Assembly (NCBI GenBank): GCA_034423135.1
Contig: DAOUJC010000020.1
Span: forward strand, 1 to 13,793
Direction of reading: 5' to 3'
Source of the DNA: JAPPHY01 sp034423135
Lineage (GTDB): Bacteria > Chloroflexota > Dehalococcoidia > Lucifugimonadales > UBA2985
DNA: 13,793 nucleotides
Shown: piece after piece, positions 1-7,072 of the stretch
How positions within the stretch are numbered: the first letter of the stretch is position 1
Layout of the letters: each line of letters opens with the position of its first letter
The notes under the pieces: generated by a model
The model's input: only the letters and a program-made list of their open reading frames with translations
What the model was told of the DNA's origin: nothing
Database searches by the model: none
Position numbers and translations under genes: made by a program

Positions 1-455
<455 letters not shown>

Positions 456-484
456 TTGACACCCCTGCCGACGTTCCATAGAAT
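456..484 (+). promoter_or_regulatory. Sigma-70-type promoter of the CoA-transferase pair
   Basis: TTGACA (456-461, perfect -35) and TAGAAT (479-484, 5 of 6 to the -10 consensus) are separated by exactly 17 bases. The predicted start near 491 leaves an ~84-base leader before the ATG at 575. It follows the probable 16S terminator, so the pair seems to be transcribed independently of the rRNA. Confidence 0.7.
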
Positions 485-574
485 GCCCATAGCCGAACTT
501 CCCCCACATCCCTACGAATACCGCACCACAGGCTTATCGGCACGGCTGAATCCGCCTATGTAACGGAGGTGCCC

Positions 575-1927
575 ATGACTCAAACCACGACTGCAACGAA
601 GACACATCCCAGGCCGCTTGACGGCTGCCGCATCGTCGACTTCACGTGGGTGCGCGCCGGCCCGTGGGCCACGCGGTGGCTCGGCGCACTGGGAGCGCAG
701 GTCATCAAGATTGAGTGGCCGCTGCGTGAGTTTGGACGGGCGGGAGGCGCCGCCGGCGCGCCGCCCGGCATCACGCCCACGCTCAACACCGGTGGCAACT
801 TCAACGACACCAACGCCAACAAGATGAGCCTCTCCCTCAACGTGCGCAGCCCCCGCGGTATGGACATCGTCCGCCGGCTCATCTCCGTCTCCGACGCGGT
901 GGTGGAGAACTACAGCGCGTCGGTGCTCGAGAACTGGGGCCTTGGATACGAGGAGCTCAAGAAGCTGCGAGAGGACATCGTCTACGTGTCCATGTCCGGC
1001 TTCGGCCACAGCGGGCGGGACAAGCACTACACCACGTTCGGGCCGTCCGCGCAGGCTCTGTCCGGCATGACCTTCGCATCCGGGCTGCCCGACAAGCCTC
1101 CGGCAGGCTGGGGCTGGTCGTACCTGGACGATTCCGGGGGCATGTACATCGCTTTCTACACCCTGGCCGCCCTGTTCCACAGGCAGACCACCGGCCGCGG
1201 CCAGCACGTGGACATGGGCCAGATGATCATGGGCGCAACCCTCAACGGCCCGGCGCTGCTGGACGTCACAGTCAACGGCCGCTCCTCGAGCCGGGAGGGC
1301 TACCCGCCGGGCAACCGCGCGCACTGGCCCGGCACTCCGCTTGTGAGCGGATACCGAGGCCGCACGGTCGCGCCTCACAACAGCTATCGCACTCTGGGCG
1401 GCGGCTACAACGACTGGTGCACCATCGCATGCTTCACGGACGAAGAGTGGTGCAACCTGGTGTGCCTCATGGGCAGCCCGGATTGGGCCACGGACGCCAA
1501 GCTCGCCACGCTGCAGGGCAGGCTTCAGAACCAGGAGGAGATGGACCGGTGCATTGAGGAGTGGACGCTCACGCTGGAGAAGTACGGCCTGATGCACAAG
1601 TGCCAGGCGGCAGGCGTGCGAGCGATGCCCGTGCAGAGCAACGAAGACCGCGCAGAGCACGACCCGCAGCTGCGGGAGCGTGGCCTGCTTCGTGAAGTCG
1701 ACCATCCTGAGCTGGGGACGTGGCGGATGCAGAACGCCCCGTTCGTGCTCTCGGAGAGTCCCGCAATGAACCATCGCCACGCGCCGCTGATCGGCCAGGA
1801 CAACGAGGAGATCATCACCGGCATCCTGGGCATGAGCCGCGAGGAGCTGGTGTCCGGCTACAGCGACGGCACGTTCTGGCCCGACTCGCTGGACCTCTAT
1901 CCCTACCAGAAGGAGCTGCTGCAATGA
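575..1927 (+). CDS. CaiB/BaiF family III CoA-transferase (catalytic Asp present)
   Basis: A 450-residue family III CoA-transferase, which moves CoA between carboxylic acids through an aspartyl-CoA thioester. The N-terminal DGCRIVDFTWVRAGP and LGAQVIKIEWP blocks (about residues 16-49), the VENYSASVLENWGLGYEEL stretch and the C-terminal HAPLIGQDNEE are family signatures. Against formyl-CoA transferase (GDSNSGM, Asp169) the catalytic Asp aligns with D185 in LDDSGGM. GGAGG at 565-569 sits five bases before ATG 575; the GTG at 569 overlaps this site and was rejected as start. The protein is longer than the ~400-residue norm, with extra residues near 50-80 and a C-terminal tail. It overlaps the next gene by ATGA, implying translational coupling. 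The substrate cannot be read from sequence; an aromatic or other carboxylate is possible. Confidence 0.93.
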   Translation: MTQTTTATKTHPRPLDGCRIVDFTWVRAGPWATRWLGALGAQVIKIEWPLREFGRAGGAAGAPPGITPTLNTGGNFNDTNANKMSLSLNVRSPRGMDIVRRLISVSDAVVENYSASVLENWGLGYEELKKLREDIVYVSMSGFGHSGRDKHYTTFGPSAQALSGMTFASGLPDKPPAGWGWSYLDDSGGMYIAFYTLAALFHRQTTGRGQHVDMGQMIMGATLNGPALLDVTVNGRSSSREGYPPGNRAHWPGTPLVSGYRGRTVAPHNSYRTLGGGYNDWCTIACFTDEEWCNLVCLMGSPDWATDAKLATLQGRLQNQEEMDRCIEEWTLTLEKYGLMHKCQAAGVRAMPVQSNEDRAEHDPQLRERGLLREVDHPELGTWRMQNAPFVLSESPAMNHRHAPLIGQDNEEIITGILGMSREELVSGYSDGTFWPDSLDLYPYQKELLQ

Positions 1928-3180
1928 CTACACAGAACAGCGCAGGCGGCCCGTTTACCGGCGTACGTGTGCTGGAGCTCGCCGACGAGAAGGGGCAGTG
2001 GTGCGGCAAGCTCCTGGCGGACCTGGGCGCAGACGTGATCAAGATCGAGCCGCCGGGCGGCGAGTCGACGCGCACGGTGGGCCCCTTCTACCAGGACAGC
2101 TTCGGGCCGGAGCGCAGCCTGAGCTTTTGGCACTACAACTCGTCCAAACGCGGTGTCACGCTGGACATCGAATCGGAGGACGGGCGCGGCCTGATCCGAA
2201 AGCTCGCCGCGAGTGCAGACCTGGTGATCGAGACATTCACGCCGGGCTACATGCAGTCTATCGGCCTGGGCTACGACGACCTCAAGGAACTGAACCCGCG
2301 CATAATCGTCTGCTCCATCACGCCGTTCGGCCAGACGGGGCCGTGGCGCGACTTCCTGACGAGCGACCTGCTGCACCTGTCGGTCGGCGGCCAGATGGGG
2401 TCGTGCGGCTACGACGACGTGCCGGACGCGCCGCCCATCGCTCCCGGCGGCGGGCAGGCGTGGCACATGGGCAGCCACTACGCCTGCATGGCGATAACCG
2501 CTGCCCTGATACACCGCGGCAACACCGGCGCGGGCCAGTACATCGACGTCTCCGTCCACGAGTCTTGCGCGCTGACCACGGAGGGCGCAATGGCGTCCTG
2601 GATCTACAACGGCAAGACCATGATTCGGCAGACCGGCCGCCACGCCGGCGTTGCCCCCACGGCGCCCACGCAGACGCTGTGCAAGGACGGAAAGTACGTC
2701 AACATCCAGCTTCTCGCCTTCCGGCTGCCGCCCGCGCAGCTGCGAAAGCTGGCCGAGTGGATGGACCGCTACGGCATGGCAGACGACCTGATGGATGAGA
2801 AGTACCAGGACACGGCGGTGATCATGGAGCAGGGCGACCACATCAGCGAAGCGGTTCGCACGTTCATCCACAACATGACGCGGGACGAGGTGTACGCGGG
2901 CGCGCAGGAGCTTGGCTTCTCCTGGGGCGCGGTGCGCGCCCATGATGAGCTGCCGGACGACGGCCAGCTCAACGACCGCGGCTTCTGGGTGCAGGTTGAG
3001 CACCCGGAGCTTGAGCAGACCTTCACCTACCCGGGCCCGGCAGCCATCTGGAGCGACTCGCCGTGGGGCATCTCACGCCGCGCGCCGCTCATCGGCGAAC
3101 ATAACGAAGAGGTGCTGTGCGGGGAGCTGGGACTCTCGCGGGCTGAGCTTACGGTTCTGGCAGAGAGCGGGGTCGTGTAG
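1924..3180 (+). CDS. CaiB/BaiF family CoA-transferase paralogue (catalytic Asp apparently lost)
   Basis: A 418-residue second family III CoA-transferase. Family blocks are clear: FTGVRVLELADEKGQWCGKL, LGADVIKIEPPGGES, GAGQYIDVSVHES (about 202-214) and RRAPLIGEHNEEVL near the C-terminus. The start ATG overlaps the preceding stop (ATGA) and AAGGAG lies at 1910-1915, eight bases upstream. Aligning its ITAALIHR region with the same helix of formyl-CoA transferase puts W180/H181 where the catalytic Asp should be, and no Asp is nearby. It may therefore be a non-catalytic partner of a heteromeric enzyme; two-subunit members of this family are known (BbsEF of toluene degradation, SmtAB of Chloroflexus). 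Family membership is certain; the subunit role is inference. Confidence 0.9.
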   Translation: MTTQNSAGGPFTGVRVLELADEKGQWCGKLLADLGADVIKIEPPGGESTRTVGPFYQDSFGPERSLSFWHYNSSKRGVTLDIESEDGRGLIRKLAASADLVIETFTPGYMQSIGLGYDDLKELNPRIIVCSITPFGQTGPWRDFLTSDLLHLSVGGQMGSCGYDDVPDAPPIAPGGGQAWHMGSHYACMAITAALIHRGNTGAGQYIDVSVHESCALTTEGAMASWIYNGKTMIRQTGRHAGVAPTAPTQTLCKDGKYVNIQLLAFRLPPAQLRKLAEWMDRYGMADDLMDEKYQDTAVIMEQGDHISEAVRTFIHNMTRDEVYAGAQELGFSWGAVRAHDELPDDGQLNDRGFWVQVEHPELEQTFTYPGPAAIWSDSPWGISRRAPLIGEHNEEVLCGELGLSRAELTVLAESGVV

Positions 3181-3224
3181 CGGGGGCGGGCCTCTGCGTA
3201 GCCAGCTTGGGAGTCGCTCTACAC

Positions 3225-3333
3225 CGTCATTCTGAGCGCAGCGAAGAATCCAAGGCATTTAGCGTGGTACAACGCTGGCATGTGGGCGGGTGCTTTGGAT
3301 TCTTCACTCCGCTGCGCTCCGTTCAGAATGACA
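3225..3333. repeat. ~109-bp inverted-repeat element between convergent genes
   Basis: The left arm (3225-3255) begins CGTCATTCTGAGCG and ends AAGAATCCAAGG. The right arm (3294-3333) is its imperfect reverse complement, TTTGGATTCTTC...CAGAATGACA, with about 9 extra bases. The centre contains a further 5-bp stem AGCGT/ACGCT (3261-3265/3272-3276). The whole could form a long hairpin and might terminate transcription from both the CoA-transferase pair (+) and the trp operon (-). The GTCATTCTGA...AAGAATC motif occurs as a dispersed intergenic repeat in many bacteria. Confidence 0.7.
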
Positions 3334-3416
3334 TTTGGGGCACATCTTTTGCTTCTCAACTGCAGCTATACGAAGGTCTCCGGAAGCGGGATTCTACTAT
3401 CACCCATGCGGGGTGC

Positions 3417-3442
3417 TAGACCCCTGCTTCCGCAGGGGTGAC
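3417..3442 (-). repeat. Short palindromic repeat with GGAA tetraloop
   Basis: On the minus strand a perfect 8-bp stem ACCCCTGC/GCAGGGGT closes a GGAA (GNRA) loop, flanked by GTC at the 5' side and CTA at the 3' side. It is 16 bases past the trpC stop, so it may act as an end-of-transcript hairpin, though no T-run follows. A related stem (ACTCCTGC, GGAG, GCAGGAGT) occurs at 13511-13530. Confidence 0.65.
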
Positions 3443-3458
3443 GGTGGAAGCTGGCGGA

Positions 3459-4247
3459 TCAGCCGCCCAGCAGCGACCTCGCCGCGGCGCCAGGGTTCGG
3501 CGCGGTCACCAGCGCCTCGCCCACGAGTACGGCGTGCACTCCCGCACGTCCTAGCCTGACCACGTCGTCGCGGCTGTGGATGCCGCTCTCGCTGACCAGT
3601 ATCCGACCCGCAGGCGTGCGTGACGCCAGCCTCTCTGTCAGCGATATGTCCGTAGTGAAGGTGTGCAGGTCGCGATTGTTGATGCCGATGATCTCGGCAC
3701 CCGCCGCAACCGCCGCGTCCATCTCCTCCTCCGTGTGCACCTCCGTCAGCGCCTGAACCCACAGGCTCCGGCAGACGGCCAGGAGCTCCGTGAGCTGCTC
3801 AGGCGTGAGGATGGCCACGATGAGCAGGATGGCGTCGGCGCCGTTCGCTTTCGCCTCGTAGACCTGGTATGGGTCGAACAGGAAGTCCTTGCGTAGGACG
3901 GGCAGCCTCCACGGGCCGGTCGCCTCCTTCACCGACGCCATGTGCTCCAGCCCGCCCTGGAAGTGGTCGCGCTCCGTGAGCACCGATATTGCCGCCGCGC
4001 CGTTCTCGGCGTAGGCGGTGGCCAGCGCTACGGGGTCGTAGTCTTCGCGCAGCAGGCCGCGCGACGGCGACGCCTTCTTGCACTCCGCGATGAGGCGCGG
4101 GCCGTCGCCCATGAGCGCGCCGGACAGGTTCAGCGGCACCGGTAGGTCTCGGATGCGCTCCTCCAGCGCAGTCAGGGGCGTCTGCTCCATGTGACGCTCC
4201 AACTCCAGTCGCTTGACATCTACGATGCGGTCGAGAATCGTTGGCAT
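3459..4247 (-). CDS. trpC: Indole-3-glycerol phosphate synthase
   Basis: A 262-residue TIM-barrel enzyme, normal length for the family. It cyclises and decarboxylates carboxyphenylaminodeoxyribulose phosphate to indole-3-glycerol phosphate in cytoplasmic tryptophan synthesis. Visible motifs: IAECKKASPSRG (about 53-64, substrate lysine K57), SVLTERDHFQGG (88-99), LPVLRKDFLFDPYQ (115-128, general-acid Lys K120), ALTEVH (166-171), GINNRDL (188-194) and VSESGI (218-223). All expected active-site residues are present. The start lies 10 bases after the trpD stop, so the two are almost certainly co-transcribed. It is the last gene of the operon in this window; trpF, trpB and trpA are not here. Confidence 0.97.
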   Translation of the reverse strand: MPTILDRIVDVKRLELERHMEQTPLTALEERIRDLPVPLNLSGALMGDGPRLIAECKKASPSRGLLREDYDPVALATAYAENGAAAISVLTERDHFQGGLEHMASVKEATGPWRLPVLRKDFLFDPYQVYEAKANGADAILLIVAILTPEQLTELLAVCRSLWVQALTEVHTEEEMDAAVAAGAEIIGINNRDLHTFTTDISLTERLASRTPAGRILVSESGIHSRDDVVRLGRAGVHAVLVGEALVTAPNPGAAARSLLGG

Positions 4248-4257
4248 GGTGTGTAGT

Positions 4258-5271
4258 CTACTCCAGGCTGCTGCTGAGGTTTACCCAGGCGCGGAGCGAT
4301 TCCAGCGCGCGGCCTCTGTCGATGGACTCGGCGGCGAGGGCTGCGCCGCTCGCGAGGTCTGGCGCGGCATCGCCGGCCACGAGAGCCGCGGCCGCGTTCA
4401 GCACCACCACGTCGCGGTGCGCTCCCTGCTCGCCCGACAGCACTCGCTCCATAGCGGCGGCGTTGTCCCGCGCGGAGCCGCCGCGGATGGCCTCCGGCGC
4501 GGCGTGGGGCAGGCCGGCGTCTTCCGGCGTGATCGTGTATGACTGGATTGCGCCGTCTTTGAGCTCCCACACCTGCGTCGGCGCGGCGATGGAGACCTCG
4601 TCCATGCCGTCCTCGCCGTGCACAACCAGCGCGTGGCGGGAGCCGAGCAGTCGCAGCACCTGCGCCATCTTCTCGCCCAGCGCGCCGTCGGCTACGCCCA
4701 GCACCTGTCGCTGCGCGCCCGCGGGGTTGGTGAGCGGGCCAAGGATGTTGAACACGGTGCGAATGCCAATCTCCCTGCGGGGCGGGCCTGCGAACCGCAT
4801 GGCGGGATGGAACGTGGGAGCGAACATGAAGCCCACGCCGACCTCGCGGAGGCAGCGCTCCACGCCATCCGGCCCCAGGTCGATCTTGACTCCGGCGGCC
4901 TCCAGCACGTCGGCGCTGCCGGACGCGCTGGTGATGGCGCGGTTGCCGTGCTTGGCGACACGCAGGCCCGCGCCGACGGCCACCAGCGCGGCGATTGTGG
5001 AGACGTTGATGGTGTGGGAGCCGTCGCCGCCGGTGCCGCACGTGTCCACCACATCGCCGTCGATGCTGACGCGCAGTGCCTTGTCGCGCATGACGCGTGC
5101 CATGCCCGCGATCTCATCGGCGGTCTCGCCCTTGATGCGCAGGGCGGTCACGAATGCGCCGAACTGGGCGGGAGTGGCCTCGCCCGTCATGATCGACTCC
5201 ATGACCCCGGAGGCGTGCTCCTCAGACAGGTCCCTGCCTGCGACCAGGTCGGCTATTGCTTGCTGCACCAT
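4258..5271 (-). CDS. trpD: Anthranilate phosphoribosyltransferase
   Basis: A 337-residue enzyme that joins anthranilate and PRPP to form phosphoribosylanthranilate. The PRPP-binding signature DTCGTGGDGSHTINVS is at about 76-91 and KHGNRAITSASGSADVLEA at 107-125. NILGPLTNPA and VVHGEDGMDEVS follow, as in canonical TrpD. The N-terminus (VQQAIADLVAGRDLSEEHA) matches the usual helical start. An AGGAG lies about ten bases upstream of the ATG. It stands 52 bases downstream of the methyltransferase stop and 10 bases before trpC, in one minus-strand unit. It is not fused to TrpG, unlike the enterobacterial protein. Confidence 0.97.
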   Translation of the reverse strand: MVQQAIADLVAGRDLSEEHASGVMESIMTGEATPAQFGAFVTALRIKGETADEIAGMARVMRDKALRVSIDGDVVDTCGTGGDGSHTINVSTIAALVAVGAGLRVAKHGNRAITSASGSADVLEAAGVKIDLGPDGVERCLREVGVGFMFAPTFHPAMRFAGPPRREIGIRTVFNILGPLTNPAGAQRQVLGVADGALGEKMAQVLRLLGSRHALVVHGEDGMDEVSIAAPTQVWELKDGAIQSYTITPEDAGLPHAAPEAIRGGSARDNAAAMERVLSGEQGAHRDVVVLNAAAALVAGDAAPDLASGAALAAESIDRGRALESLRAWVNLSSSLE

Positions 5272-5323
5272 GTTGGCATTGCTCCTGTTTCGTGTGTCAC
5301 GCGGTGACGGTCTGTCCGCAGGC

Positions 5324-6253
5324 TCAGTGCGTCAGACTCGCTTCGAGATGAGGCTGAGGCTCCGTGAGCCGCGCATCGGAGACGCGCTGCGTGGCCGCCT
5401 CGCAGTAGTCGGCGTTCGTTTCGTAGCCGACGAACGTCCGCTCCGTCCTCGCCGCCGCCACGGCTGTGCTTCCGCTGCCCATAAACGGGTCTAGCACAAC
5501 CTCGCCTGCGTAGGTGTAGAGCTGGATGCAGCGGTGTGGCAGCTCGACGGGGAACGGCGCTGGGTGCCCCACACGGCGGGCGGACTCCGCCGGGAAGCTC
5601 CACACGCTGCGTGTAAGCTCTAGGAACTCCTCCGACGCCATTGTGGCCTCCCGCCCGACTACCTTTGGGCGGCTGAAGGTCTCCTTGGAGAACACCAGTA
5701 TGTACTCGTGAATGTCGCGGAGCGTTGGGTTGGCGGCTGACTTCCAGCTGCCCCAAGCCGTGGAGGGGCTGGCGCTTGCGGCCTTGTCCCAGATGATCTC
5801 GCCGCGCATCAGGAAGCCGAGGTCAAGCATGTCCTCGATGATGAACGCGTGGAGCGGCAGATAGGGACGGCGGCCCAGGTTCGCTATGTTGATGCACGCC
5901 CTGCCGCCGGGCACAAGCACGCGGTGCACCTCCGCCATCACCCGCTTCAGGAAGGCCCGGTACTGGTCGAGCGTCAGGTCCTCGTCGTACTCCTTGCCCA
6001 CGTTGTACGGCGGCGAGGTTACCATGAGGTGAACGCTGCGGTCCGGCAGCTCGTGCATGTCCTCGCTGGTGTGCGGGAAGATGCAGTTTACGGCGTCGGC
6101 GGGCAGCGGGTTCTCCTCGTAGGGCACGCGGGACTCGGTGGGCAGGCCCTCGTAGAGGCGGCCGGCGTAGAACTTCGCCGAGTTGTGGCCGATGCGTCCG
6201 GTTGTCCCGAAAGAGCTTGTCTGGGTCCCCTTGCGCCGTCGAGTGCGGTCCAT
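5324..6253 (-). CDS. Site-specific DNA methyltransferase, beta-class, SPPY motif (predicted N4-cytosine)
   Basis: A 309-residue amino-methyltransferase. The catalytic motif TSPPYN is at 79-84 and the AdoMet-binding motif DPFMGSGST at 255-263; catalytic motif first and AdoMet motif last is the beta-class order. An S-P-P-Y catalytic motif, rather than D-P-P-Y, usually goes with N4-cytosine methylation, though specificity cannot be read from sequence. IHEYILVFSK (181-190) is also typical of these enzymes. No restriction endonuclease or specificity subunit is adjacent, so it looks like an orphan methylase. It starts 9 bases after the trpG stop and ends 52 bases before trpD, an unexpected member of a tryptophan operon. 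Whether this reflects insertion or shared regulation is unknown. Confidence 0.9.
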   Translation of the reverse strand: MDRTRRRKGTQTSSFGTTGRIGHNSAKFYAGRLYEGLPTESRVPYEENPLPADAVNCIFPHTSEDMHELPDRSVHLMVTSPPYNVGKEYDEDLTLDQYRAFLKRVMAEVHRVLVPGGRACINIANLGRRPYLPLHAFIIEDMLDLGFLMRGEIIWDKAASASPSTAWGSWKSAANPTLRDIHEYILVFSKETFSRPKVVGREATMASEEFLELTRSVWSFPAESARRVGHPAPFPVELPHRCIQLYTYAGEVVLDPFMGSGSTAVAAARTERTFVGYETNADYCEAATQRVSDARLTEPQPHLEASLTH

Positions 6254-6262
6254 TCGAGGCCC

Positions 6263-6826
6263 CTACATCCTCAGGAAGTTGCGCAGCAGGTCCTTGCCCA
6301 CCGTGGTCAGAATGGACTCTGGATGAAACTGCACGCCCTCCACCGGGTGCTCCTTGTGGCGCACGCCCATGATGAGGCCCTTGTCCGTCCAGGCCGTCAC
6401 CTCCAGCGTGTCCGGCAGATCGTCGCGGTAGATGGCGAGCGAGTGGTACCGGATGGCCTCAAACGGGTTTGGCAGCCCGGCGAAGAGGCCCCGGCCGTCG
6501 TGGTGGATCTGCGAGGTCTTGCCGTGCATGATCTCGCCGGCCCTGTCGACGGTGCCGCCGTGGCTGAACCCGATGCACTGGTGGCCAAGGCACACACCGA
6601 GAATGGGCATACGGCCTTCGAAGTGGCGAATCAGCTCGTTGGAGATGCCGGCCTCCCTGGGCGTGCACGGCCCAGGCGAGATGACGATCTTCTCGGGGGC
6701 CATGAGCTCAACGTCCTCCAAGGTGGCCTGGTCGTTGCGCACCACCTCCACGTCTGCGCCAAGCTCGCACAGGTACTGGTAGAGGTTGTAGGTGAAGCTG
6801 TCGTAGTTGTCGATGAGCAGTATCAC
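6263..6826 (-). CDS. trpG: Anthranilate synthase component II (glutamine amidotransferase)
   Basis: A 187-residue class I glutamine amidotransferase that supplies ammonia to TrpE. It begins with the diagnostic ILLIDNYDSFTYNL block. The catalytic triad is complete: C79 in GVCLGHQ, H168 and E170 in FHPES. The oxyanion strand ISPGPCTP is at 49-56. I chose the GTG at 6824-6826, which is preceded by GGAAGG and matches the normal family N-terminus. An in-frame ATG at 6880 would add 18 residues but lies upstream of the predicted -10 box. This family also includes PabA, which can be shared with folate synthesis; adjacent trpD and trpC favour TrpG. No trpE is in the window. Confidence 0.93.
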   Translation of the reverse strand: MILLIDNYDSFTYNLYQYLCELGADVEVVRNDQATLEDVELMAPEKIVISPGPCTPREAGISNELIRHFEGRMPILGVCLGHQCIGFSHGGTVDRAGEIMHGKTSQIHHDGRGLFAGLPNPFEAIRYHSLAIYRDDLPDTLEVTAWTDKGLIMGVRHKEHPVEGVQFHPESILTTVGKDLLRNFLRM

Positions 6827-6860
6827 TGCGGACCTTCCGCGGGGGCTGGGTTCACCCGCA

Positions 6861-6889
6861 ATTGTACCCGCGGACGGCATGAATTGGAA
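6861..6889 (-). promoter_or_regulatory. Predicted promoter of the trpG-methylase-trpD-trpC operon
   Basis: On the minus strand a good -10 box TACAAT (6866-6861) is preceded by a weak -35 TTCCAA (6889-6884) with a 17-base spacer. Transcription would start near 6854, giving a leader of about 28 bases to the GTG. No leader-peptide or T-box-like structure fits in that short leader, so attenuation is not evident. Confidence 0.45.
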
Positions 6890-6905
6890 GCTGTAGGCTA
6901 AACTC

Positions 6906-6942
6906 CCCGCTCATGGTGAGCCTGTCGAACCATATGAGCGGG
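6906..6942 (+). repeat. 35-nt hairpin repeat, form A
   Basis: Arms CCGCTCATGGT (6907-6917) and ACCATATGAGCGG (6929-6941) pair over 11 bp, with two unpaired bases (AT) in the longer arm. They enclose the 11-nt loop GAGCCTGTCGA. One further C-G pair extends the stem. The identical unit lies in reverse orientation at 13354-13388 and a variant at 13618-13652. It sits upstream of the trp promoter in the minus direction. Confidence 0.8.
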
Positions 6943-6952
6943 CTATTGGGTG

Positions 6953-6979
6953 TAGATTCCCGCGTTCGCGAGAATGACG
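6953..6979 (-). repeat. GTCATTC...GAATCTA palindromic repeat
   Basis: On the plus strand TAGATTCCCGCG is followed by TTCGCGAGAATGACG. ATTC/GAAT and CGC/GCG arms make an imperfect hairpin. Its ends match the other GTCA...TCYA palindromes at 3417-3442 and 13541-13566. It lies between two 35-nt hairpin repeats. Confidence 0.6.
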
Positions 6980-6991
6980 ACGGTGTGCTGT

Positions 6992-7055
6992 CCGCTCACG
7001 CCCTTCGACAAGCTCAGGGTGAGCGGAGGAGAATAGCCCGCTCATGTCCTTCGAT
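6992..7055 (-). repeat. 35-nt hairpin repeat, form B, plus a truncated copy
   Basis: Read on the minus strand, arms CCGCTCACCCT and AGGGCGTGAGCGG enclose the loop GAGCTTGTCGA; the plus-strand span is 6992-7026. Arm, loop and bulge lengths (11-11-13 with a 2-nt bulge) equal form A, but the inner stem bases differ in a compensating way. A remnant, CCGCTCATGTCCTTCGA, follows at about 7039-7055 without its second arm, just before the lipoprotein promoter region. Confidence 0.75.
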
Positions 7056-7060
7056 TCTGC

Positions 7061-7066
7061 TAGACT
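7061..7066 (+). promoter_or_regulatory. Possible -10 box giving a leaderless mRNA
   Basis: TAGACT ends six bases before the ATG at 7073, and no Shine-Dalgarno sequence is visible before this ATG. That spacing would place the transcription start at or next to the start codon. No convincing -35 box is seen. Purely positional inference. Confidence 0.3.
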
Positions 7067-7072
7067 TGTTGT

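Noticed and set aside
512..1924. A 470-residue open frame antisense to the first CoA-transferase
   Set aside because: High GC opens the opposite strand; the translation has low-complexity His/Arg/Val-rich composition and no family features, while the plus strand encodes a clear CoA-transferase.
6263..6880. A longer trpG starting at ATG 6880
   Set aside because: The extra 18 residues do not match the family, the predicted -10 box lies inside the extension, and GTG 6826 has its own ribosome binding site.
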